The notes under the pieces were generated by a model. The model was not told where the DNA came from, did no database searches, and saw only the letters and a program-made list of their open reading frames with translations. The position numbers were made by a program, and so were the translations under genes. From Helichrysum umbraculigerum (lineage: Eukaryota > Streptophyta > Magnoliopsida > Asterales > Asteraceae), in contig CATIUR010000003.1 of the NCBI GenBank assembly GCA_949592205.1, forward strand, positions 151,031,259 through 151,095,258: 64,000 nucleotides of DNA, written 5' to 3'. The first letter of the stretch is position 1; each line of letters begins with the position of its first letter. Below are positions 56,047-64,000 of this stretch, one piece after another.

Positions 56047-56230
56047 CAATGTTTTCAGAACCGGACCGGACCGGCCGGTCGAACCGGTTGAACCGGGAAA
56101 AAAATGAAATCCGGTCGGGAATATATAGTGTAAACTAGCGGTTCGACCGGACCGGTTGCCGGTTAAACCGGATAAAACCGGAATTTTGGGATAAACCGGT
56201 CCGATCCGGTTTTCGGTTTTTAAAACATTG
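56047..56230. mobile_element. hAT-type MITE (184 bp) of AACCGG repeats
   Basis: The ends are CAATGTTTTCAGAACCGG and, on the other strand, CAATGTTTTAAAAACCG. CACGTAGG flanks it exactly at 56039-56046 and 56231-56238, an 8-bp duplication. The interior is repeats of ACCGG and CCGGT with no coding sequence. Confidence 0.85.
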
Positions 56231-56541
56231 CACGTAGGTTTTCTTTTAATGAATGGAGGCTGGAAAAATAATGGCTAGTGATGAGCCTGGGTTTCAATCG
56301 CAGAAAGAGAGATAATAGCAAGTTTCAAGATAGAGGGAGAGAAATTAGGATGAATAATCGGAGAATCATTATATAAAATAAGAAAATAAACTTGGGAATT
56401 TTACCAGTTTACCCTTTTACGTTAAAAGATATTAAGGGTCTGTTCGGCAAGGAGCTTTTTGGAGCTTAAAGCTTTTTGTTTTAAAAAATAAGCTCCTCTA
56501 AAAAATAAAAGCTCTGTTTGGACGTACTAGCTTAAAGCTTT

Positions 56542-57336
56542 TTGTTTGAAGATAAAGCTCCTATTTTAAACGCTACTCATTCAAGCGTTGAGATTTTCCT
56601 GGAGAAACAACAATTGCGTTACATTTGTCGAAAAGGGATTCCTACTTTTAATGTAATGGCAACTTGTGATTTTAATATGTGTTTTACATTTGTGTCTGTT
56701 GGTTGGGAGGGATCAGCACACGACACTCGAGTTTTTTTGCATGCGATCAACACGCCATCCATGAATTTCCCAAAACCACCTGAAGGTAATTGTGCATAAA
56801 TGTGGTGTCCTCTCGTAGTTATTTACAAATATTGTCATTTACTTATCATCTTTTGTATAATCTTACCAGGTAAATATTACTTGGTTGATAAAGGATATCC
56901 CGATAGAAAATGATATCTTGTTCCGTATTCCAAGACAAGGTATCATAAATCTCAGTTTCAAAATGAGCCGCCAAATAACATGCAAGAAGCTTTCAACCGT
57001 TCTCATTCTTCTTTACGAAGTTATATTGAAAGGTCATTTGGAATTTTAAAGAAACGATGGAGAATCCTCAATAGAATGCCCCAGTTTAGTGTGCAAACTC
57101 AAATTGATGTTATCATCGCTGCATTTGCTTTGCATAACTTCATTCGTAATAGTTCTGAAGAAGATTTGATATTTACAGCGTTTGAGCAACGTCCAAATTA
57201 CATCCCACGTGATGAACTTCCTGATCTTCGTGCTTATCAAACAAATAATGAGGATGTATATGAAGGAACATCTAATGAGATGAAACATATCCGTAATGAT
57301 ATTGCTACAGCAATATGGAATGCACGCAATCGATAA
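56542..57336 (+). pseudogene. Harbinger (DDE_4) transposase, truncated and inactivated
   Basis: Two blocks separated by an apparent intron (56787 to about 56869) give a DDE_4 nuclease: GIPTFNVMATCDFNMCFTF, then GWEGSAHDTRVF, then YYLVDKGYPDRK, then HSSLRSYIERSFGILKKRW. The N-terminal part with the helix-turn-helix is missing. The expected first catalytic block (DGTH) reads NATH, so the first Asp is lost. A TGA interrupts the frame near 56909, directly after DRK. The middle Asp and the last Glu remain. Each defect alone would abolish activity. Confidence 0.88.
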
Positions 57337-57589
57337 TTTAATTTGAGCATATTATATTTTCATTTGCCTTTAGATCTTTCGTTATGTTACTTAAATCTAA
57401 AATGATGATTGAGCATTCCAAATGATGAACTACTATACTTTATTTACACTATTGATTTTGTTGGCTTTATTTGTTTAAGTAAATTTATTTTTATATTCAT
57501 GTCCTTTTTTGTCATTTTACTGTTTATTATAATAGCTACAGCTACTTTGCCAAACACATCTTATAAATAAAGCTACAACTTTCAGCTAC

Positions 57590-57660
57590 AGCTACCAGCT
57601 ACAGCTACAGCTACCAGCTACCAGCTACAGCTAACAGCTACAGCTAACAGCTACCAGCTA
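57590..57660. repeat. AGCTACAGCTACC subterminal repeat of the Harbinger element
   Basis: AGCTAC, AGCTACC and AGCTAAC units run head to tail up to the right TIR. The left end has a different self-complementary phrase (GAGCTTAAAGCTTTTTG, twice). These may be transposase-binding repeats. Confidence 0.75.
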
Positions 57661-57770
57661 GTTTTGCCAAACATACCCTAAATAGTAGAAATACTAAAAT
57701 TAGATTGATCATTGGTAAAAATCTGGTTCTCGCAGTTCTGTATATTTTATTGGTTCTCAATTGAACTTGA

Positions 57771-57772
<2 letters not shown>

Positions 57773-57846
<74 letters not shown>
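57773..57846. repeat. TA microsatellite (right)
   Basis: About 74 bases of AT, abutting the right inverted end of the TIR element. Confidence 0.95.
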
Positions 57847-57848
<2 letters not shown>

Positions 57849-58249
57849 ATTCATGATAATATTAATTTATTTAAATGGATTTATATAAGTAAAGATTAAA
57901 AAATTAAAAGTTTTTAAAACCAAGTTAGTGAAAAAAAAATTAATTATTTTAAGTCTATTTAAACTTTTTCAAGTAATTTTATTTCTACTCGGTTAATTAT
58001 TAATAGAAACATACAGATCGATTTGGATAATGTTTTAATTAATGAATTAAATTTCTTTTTATGTGTCAGTGAGTAGTTGATTAAAAAACTTTTTTTTACT
58101 AAGTTAGCGATCTTATTTTAAAATTCACTAAAATTAAAGGATTTAATTGACAAATTGAAATTTAATTAGAATGATGACATTATAAAGGTGTTTCCTATAT
58201 ATAATATAAGATTCATTCTTTTAGCATAACATGACATGATATTATATAT
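57847..58249. other. AT-rich intergenic DNA
   Basis: I see no gene or element signature here. Confidence 0.5.
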
Positions 58250-58490
58250 ATGCTTGGGCATTGTCTAAGTGGTACCGTCACAATAAATGACCAAACTTCA
58301 CATGTATGACCAATAGGTCAGGGTTTGAATCCGCGCCTCAACAAATGTGGTAAATTTGTAGACATGTGATTTGCCCGACGTTGCGGTGTGATGGACGCGT
58401 TCCATTGAAATATCGTACGGGATCACTTGTCCAAATTACCTTTTTGTTACCTGTGCATAACATTTCTGTAAATATTTTGGGTAATAGAAA
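58250..58490 (+). mobile_element. tRNA-derived SINE-like sequence
   Basis: An A-box-like TGTCTAAGTGG (58263) and a B-box-like GGGTTTGAATCC (58321) lie about 58 bases apart, close to pol III promoter spacing. A unique-looking body and an A-rich stretch (near 58489) follow. I found no clear target duplication. Confidence 0.5.
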
Positions 58491-58548
58491 AAAATTATCA
58501 CACGAACTTATAAATATGCGAATCTTTAAAAACCGACAAACTAGTAAG

Positions 58549-60935
58549 TAGAGGTGAACAAAACCGGGTATTCGCACAACCCGACCCGACCCAAAAACCC
58601 GAACCGGGTTTTGGTCAACGTAGCCAAACCGGGTTTTGACCAACCCGAACCCGACCCGGTTTGGAGGTGGGGAAAACCCAACCTTATAGTAACCGGTTTG
58701 TACCGGTTTGAAACCGGATCGGGTTGAAAACCTGGTTTCAAACCGGGTACCCTTTACCCGCCGGGTAAAATGGTTACCCACCGGGTACCGTTGCATAAAT
58801 AGTTGGAAATCAAGCTTCAAGAAAATTCACGTATGAAATGAGAAACAGGAGATGGAGAAGTTGCAAAGAAAACACATATCCAAACAAAAAGGGAAGAATG
58901 CAGCAGCTATGGCTAGTAGCCAACAACCAACTCACAAAAAAAGATTACATTTTCTTCTCCCATTTCTATTGATAATAACATAAAAGCTTTATATATAGCC
59001 TTTAAAACATATACACATTGGGAACATAAGGAAAGCATGCGTGAGAACATGCACAAAACACGAAGTACTTTATGACCACACCTTACACTACTTTATGCAC
59101 ATGCATTGAGTCAAAGTAATACACCTACTACTAGAGATGAGCAAAGACCAGATAAAACTGGTTTTCAGTCCAGTTCAAAAAAGTCCAGTTTTTTAACAGA
59201 AAATTAAAAACCAGTCTTTTCTAGGACTGGTCCAGTTTCAGTCCAGTTTTTTGCCAGTTTTGCCAGTTTTTCTTAGAATTTCAGTCCAGTCCCAGTCCAG
59301 TTTCAGTCATTTCCAGTCTTTTTTTTCATGGTCGATAATTTTGTCAATAGTTACAATAAAATTTTAAAACCAATAGAAAAAATCAATAAATGTGAAATAT
59401 GATTAAATTAAAATGTATATAATTGAAATTGTTGATGTGAAAATAAATAAAAATTTATAAATAAAGAAATAAAAATGTATCAAATACAATTTGACCTAAA
59501 TTTAAATTTTATAAGGAAAGAAAAAAGTTAATAAACAATAAATTAACATAAATAGTTTATAATACATTTAAGTCTTTTTGCCAGTTTTAAATCAGTTTCA
59601 GTCTTTAACCAGTTTAAACTGATTTCAGTCCAGTTTTTAACCAGTCTTCTGACTGAAAAGTAGGACTGAATTAGGACTGTTAGGCAGTCCTAGGACCAGT
59701 CCAGTCTTTTTCCCAGTCCAGTTTTTCTAGGACCGGTCCTAGTCCGGTTCAAGACCAGTTTCAGTCTTAGACTGTTTTGCTCATCTCTACCTACTACTAC
59801 ATGACAGCCCATATATATATATATATGTATAATATAATGACAAATATAATATAATGACATATCCATCATCCATGTATATAGTATATATATTTATACAAAT
59901 AGACATGAAATTAAATAATAAAATAAAAATAAATTATAAATTTGACTAACACTATGTTAACTGCATATTGTAACAACTATCAAATTTAGTATGGTATATA
60001 CATATTTCGATGATGAAATTAACTAATTACTACGAGTAATACTTTAAAATTAAAAATGAGACAAAAAGATTTAAGTGGGCACATTTTGCTATAGACAAAA
60101 AGATTGCGTTTTTTAAACGGCGTTTTGTAAAAACATGCGCCAATCTGCTTTTCAAAACCACATTTTCTCTATAACTCAGCACAGATTGTCTCTTTTTTAC
60201 CATTTTCTTATATAATTATTTATTTATACTACAAGGAGCAAAAATGTTATTTAAATAAATATATGTCAGGAACTTGGCAAGTGAATATAAATAAAAGGAC
60301 CAAAAGGGTATCAAATGGGACCAGGGAAGATTTCCCAAGAATTTAATTAATAAAAATAGAGTCTTTTTCTTTTTTCCATAAACACAAACACAGTCGTATC
60401 AGTTTCTCTCTTTATCTCTCTTCTTTTATTTGAATTTCTTGATTTATTGAGAGAGAAAGCTGGAAGGTGCATCATCAATGGTGTTTCTCTTTTTTTTTAG
60501 GTCGTTTTCTTTTCGTCTCTGTTTTCGTTCTCTCTGCTTGGCAAGAGTAAGATGAACTTTATCATCTTTTCTTCATTCCAACTTATGTTTGTATAATATT
60601 GTTTTCTGTCTTTCTATCTTTAGATCTCAACTTTGTTCATCTTTCTATCCTAGTTGTTGAAAAGCAGACCCAGTAAAAACTAATTTTAGGAGGGTAAAAT
60701 GGTAAAAAAATAACACACAAAAGCAAAAAACCGGGTACAAACCGGGTTTTCAAACCGGGTTTTGTACCCGACCCGGGTACAACCCGATTTCAAACACCTA
60801 GAAGGGTACCCGGTTCAGTACCCGCCGGGTATTGAAAAAACCCGAACCGGGTAGGTCAAACCCGGGTTTGATCGGGTCGGTTTTTCGGGTTTTCGTCGGG
60901 TCGGTTTTAAGACCCGGTTTTTTTGACCACCACTA
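58549..60935. mobile_element. hAT-type non-autonomous element (2387 bp) with 8-bp duplication
   Basis: The ends TAGAGGTGAACAAAACCGGG and, inverted, TAGTGGTGGTCAAAA then AAACCGGG are flanked by CTAGTAAG at 58541-58548 and 60936-60943, exact 8-bp copies. About 220 bases at each end are ACCCGGGTTT-type repeats. The 1.9 kb core has no transposase. It holds a second hAT MITE (59132-59789) and a leader-like stretch near 60360-60560 (pyrimidine-rich, then ATG at 60478) that may be captured host DNA. Confidence 0.85.
59132..59789. mobile_element. hAT-type MITE of CCAGTCCAGTTT repeats, nested
   Basis: The ends TAGAGATGAGCAAAGACC and, inverted, TAGAGATGAGCAAAACAG are flanked by CCTACTAC at 59124-59131 and 59790-59797, exact 8-bp copies. 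Both arms are dense in CCAGT and CAGTCC repeats around an AT-rich centre. It has no coding capacity. Confidence 0.88.
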
Positions 60936-60943
60936 CTAGTAAG

Positions 60944-61508
60944 TATTTAAACCCCCACCCAAAGCCCAACGTATTGTGTTAATGTCAGCCCAGGCCCATA
61001 CCCAGAGCCCACCATCATTTTGATTGACTATGTCTCCTGTCAACGTTGGCGTAAGTCGATAAAAGGAAAGAAGTCAAAATATTTTTCGAAAAAAGAAAAA
61101 AAAAAAAAAAAGGTTTTTAATTTCTTTATTTGTTTTTAGGGTTTATACCATTTTCCTTTTAGAACGATTTGAACTGCTAGATTGGCCGTTCAACATATGT
61201 AGTTTTCGAGTAGCTCGTGAGTTTCGTCTCGTTTACACTTCTAATAGTTGCAAGGTATCGTTGTTGAACTCCAAGATTGTAGATCATGCTTATGTTGAAC
61301 ATATTGAAAAAGGTGTACGATAAAAACGTTAGATGTTGCAATGCGCTAGATGTGATGTTTAATTTGGCAACATTAAATTTGGTCTTAAACTTATTTAAGA
61401 GTACAACCTCATTGCAGTTCATCACAAGCCTAAAAGGAGTGATTCACACAAAATTAATTGGATTGATTTTTATTGTTATAATATATGGTTCCATGGACTG
61501 GGTGCATC
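60944..61508. other. intergenic DNA
   Basis: An A-rich run occurs at 61083-61110. No gene is seen; overlapping open frames on both strands at 61177-61546 show no domain. Confidence 0.5.
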
Positions 61509-61563
61509 TAGCCATTACAATAAATTTTCCGAGTTGTATGTATTGAAGACCATGTCATATATG

Positions 61564-61790
61564 TAGCCATTACAATAAATTTTCCAGGTTCGATCCTTGA
61601 GGCCAGCGGGTTTTACCATTAATTCGTTGTCGTGCCTTCGAGCGGACGGATTAGTGGGTTTTTCCCGGATTTGGAGTAACTTGGGGCGCTTAAGGGCTCC
61701 GTACGGCTGGATTGGGCCAGTATATGGAGACTTAGCCATTGGGTCTCCCCGTACGGAGTACTTAGACGATTTCTGTTAGCCTTTCAAAAA
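61564..61790 (+). mobile_element. SINE-like fragment ending in poly(A)
   Basis: A B-box-like GGTTCGATCC (61589) is followed by a GC-richer body than its surroundings and a run of A at 61786. The A box is missing, so the copy is 5' truncated or rearranged. The phrase TAGCCATTACAATAAATTTT occurs at 61509 and again at 61564, directly before the B box. Confidence 0.45.
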
Positions 61791-62056
61791 AAAAATATAT
61801 GTCATTTAAAATATATGAAAAAAAAAATAAAAAAAAAATGGCAGGCAACATCATCCTTAAAAATATTGTTGCTATTGACCAATTCTTCTGTTCTTGGCAG
61901 TATACAAGCATAACATGTGTTAGAAGCCGGCTGGCCAATTCCTTATCCAGGTACCGAGTCATATTGTTTTCAATGCAATAGACGGCAATCCAACATAAAA
62001 CATTCAATATAAAACAAAATCAAAAACCATGCATGCACACATCTAGCTCAGCTCTC

Positions 62057-62065
62057 TATATATAT
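62057..62065 (+). promoter_or_regulatory. TATA box of the germin-like gene
   Basis: TATATATAT lies about 80 bases upstream of the ATG, leaving room for a 5' UTR of roughly 50 bases. Confidence 0.5.
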
Positions 62066-62145
62066 GAAGTCACAAATCAGCTTGTTTCACCATCAAATCC
62101 ATCTCAAATATTCATCTATCTGTCGAAATCGGAAAATTAATAGAG

Positions 62146-63261
62146 ATGTCGAACAAACTCATCCTATTGAGCGTTTTAGCTCTAACTTTTAGCTGCCTCG
62201 CCTTAGCCTATGAGCCTGCACCCCTCCAAGATTTTTGTGTAGCCGATACCAGCAGCTCAGGTATTCTCATCTTTAAACTAAATTACTCGTTAAGATTAAG
62301 TGTTTTAATCATAGACTACACAGAGTATAACATGTCAAAACGCGCCAGATGGGCGAGCAGGACAACAAGTCAAAACGGGCCAAGCTAGGCTACGTTGACT
62401 GTAAACACATTTTTAGCCATTTCAAAAATTTTATTTTTATGAAGAATGTGCTATCTATGATTACAATAACACGACATACGGTACTGAACTATATATATGA
62501 ATAAAAATATTTAGGAGGTTGTATGCATATTAAAAGTAGAGTATCATCAACTATGGAGCATTTTGCAACCCATTTGCTCCATTCTACTCATTTGACATTT
62601 TGACCCGTTCCACTTTTATATAAACAAATTTTTATTTGACCCATTCACGACAAAACACACTAAAAATCTAATATTTATCAAGTAAATGGGTCAGTACATA
62701 ACGAAATATGTAATTTGATGTGCAGTGAAAGTAAATGGTGTAGCATGTAAGAACCCGATGCAAGTTCAAGCAGAGGATTTCTTCTTCAGTGGCCTCCACC
62801 TCAGGGGTAACACATCAAATGCTGTGGGATCAAAGGTGACCCCTGTCTTTGCGACTCAGTTACCCGGGCTAAACACTTTGGGAATCTCCATGGTTCGGAT
62901 TGATTACGCACCGTGGGGACTCAATCCCCCACACACTCACCCACGAGCCACTGAGATCCTAACCGTACTTGAAGGGACTCTACAAGTTGGATTTGTGACA
63001 TCTAACCCTGATAACCGTTTTATCTCCAAGGTGCTCCAAAAGGGTGATGTTTTTGTGTTCCCAGTGGGACTTGTTCACTTCCAACGCAATATCGGTAATG
63101 GATACGCAGTGGTTATTGCTGCATTGAGCAGTCAAAATCCAGGTGCCATAACAATTGCAAATGCTGTTTTTGGTGCAACTCCTCCAATTCCAAATGATAT
63201 TTTAGCAAGAGCATTCCAAGTAGATAAGAGTTTGGTGGATGAGCTACAAGCAAAGTTCTAG
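62146..63261 (+). CDS. GLP: germin-like protein, two exons, 216 aa
   Basis: A secreted cupin of the cell wall; family members bind manganese and some have superoxide dismutase or oxalate oxidase activity. Exons are 62146-62260 and 62726-63261 (651 bases with stop), with a GT/AG intron splitting a Ser-Val junction. Residues 1 to about 21 form a signal peptide (hydrophobic LILLSVLALTF, cut near LAYEPAP). The mature start has LQDFCVAD, and its Cys probably pairs with the one in GVACKNP. Germin box 1 is intact (HTHPRATE: two His and one Glu ligand). Box 2 is intact (FPVGLVHFQRN, the third His). The length and the NPPHTHPRATE block resemble subfamily 1 proteins as I remember them. Nothing looks broken. 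Which reaction it catalyses cannot be told from sequence. Confidence 0.95.
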
Positions 63262-64000
63262 AGTTGCGACAATTCAAAATGACAAAAAGTTTACATTTGG
63301 TTTTAGTGTGATTGTTTGGTTTCATTTATCAGCTTGTTCTTACTTATTTTCTACATTTTATGTGTGTAATTTTTTAAGGAAAAAACTTTCATTAATTTCT
63401 AATTCTTTGCTTTTGCGTAACATTCATCCATTATATCACATAATTCCTTATTTAAGAATTTTCACATTTATTTACAATGTTCACATTAGTAAGCTTTTTG
63501 TTAACGATAGAGAGATTTACTAGTCTCTATCTCTACTCCTTATAAAACATATCTCACTCTTTCTCTTAAATACTTAAAACACTAATTATGCACAATGTAC
63601 AACACACAAAACTTATTTACAATACAAAACTTTATGCTTGTAAATGATGATTTTTTTATGTTGTAAGTGTTATTCATCATATTACTTCATATTATTATTA
63701 TTTTGTTCGATTTAAGACGTATCATTCAAATCAATATCTTAATAATTAACTACTTTTTTTAACCGATTTAAATTTGTTTCTGCCGCATTGGGTAGGTTAC
63801 TAGCTAGTACATTAAAAGATAAATATTGCATGTTGACCATCTGTCATCATTTTTTTCAAGATTGTTATACCGATGCACAAATATCTCCTCTTATAACTAA
63901 GACAGGAGACTCCCTATTATTTGTCAGATTAAGAACGTAGCCAACTCACCTTCTTCCACTTGTCACAAACATACGCTAATCCCACCTATATAATAATGTC
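63262..64000. other. germin-like gene 3' UTR and AT-rich flank
   Basis: The stretch is T-rich with no further gene or element signal. Confidence 0.5.

Larger units (their letters stand above)
56436..57678 (+). mobile_element. PIF/Harbinger-like element with TAA duplication (1243 bp)
   Basis: The termini GGGTCTGTTCGGCAA and, inverted, GGGTATGTTTGGCAA are flanked by TAA at 56433-56435 and 57679-57681, as expected for PIF/Harbinger. Inside is one truncated transposase pseudogene and no MYB-like partner gene. The element is a deletion derivative that could only move with help. Confidence 0.9.
55323..57772. mobile_element. TIR element flanked by (TA)n tracts, carrying two younger elements
   Basis: Inverted ends of about 60 bases (TTCAAATGAGAACTAATC... 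at left; AGTTCAATTGAGAACCAAT... read from the right, both with ATATACAGAACTGC) face each other. They abut TA microsatellites at 55273-55322 and 57773-57846. A hAT MITE (56047-56230) and a Harbinger element (56436-57678) sit inside. The superfamily is unclear, because target duplications are hidden in the TA tracts. Confidence 0.65.

Noticed and set aside
1..64000. tRNA and rRNA genes, CRISPR arrays, bacterial-type operons
   Set aside because: I saw none. Gene structure, introns and transposons are those of a plant nuclear genome.

Overview
This window is nuclear DNA from a flowering plant. It has large intron-containing genes and dense nested transposons. The retroelement proteins (a Ty3/gypsy gag beginning MPPRR and the extra ORF behind a Ty1/copia pol) look like those I recall from composites (Asteraceae), so a member of that family is my best guess. 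That assignment is inference, not proof. Only two host genes look intact: a KIN-12-type phragmoplast kinesin (coding exons 42022-54293, +) and a germin-like protein (62146-63261, +).

1-8823: the right-hand part of a Ty1/copia element with protease, integrase, RT and RNase H, a 2.1 kb spacer, a second 896-residue ORF, a polypurine tract and a 410-bp 3' LTR. It sits inside an LTR of the next element. 8824-22813 (minus strand): a tandem LTR-internal-LTR-internal-LTR array of one gag-only Ty3/gypsy-like family, with a 6.39 kb unit, 3.33 kb LTRs, two zinc-knuckle ORFs and no pol. The array ends in an older, related LTR remnant (22814 to about 23233).

23234-41600: gene-poor DNA. It holds a minisatellite (25.26-26.1 kb), CACTA-like termini, two solo LTRs with perfect 5-bp target duplications (28033-30267 + and 35116-37090 -), a Helitron with a decayed RPA/OB-fold remnant (37371 to about 39.7 kb, -), a second Helitron 3' end (40614, +), a hAT MITE, and a Mutator-like MITE just upstream of the kinesin gene.

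42-54.3 kb: the kinesin gene. I resolve 36 coding exons that join in frame to a protein of 2331 residues, with an N-terminal motor and a long coiled-coil tail. Two introns appear to use GC donors. 55-61 kb: nested DNA elements, namely a (TA)n-flanked TIR element carrying a hAT MITE and a dead PIF/Harbinger element, then a SINE-like sequence, then a 2.4 kb hAT-type element with another hAT MITE inside it. 61-64 kb: a SINE fragment, the two-exon germin-like gene, and AT-rich flank.

The two host genes are not functionally linked as far as can be seen: one acts in cytokinesis, the other in the cell wall. The rest of the window is mostly transposable elements. I saw no tRNA or rRNA gene and no CRISPR array. 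All boundaries come from reading by eye; no alignment or database search was run.
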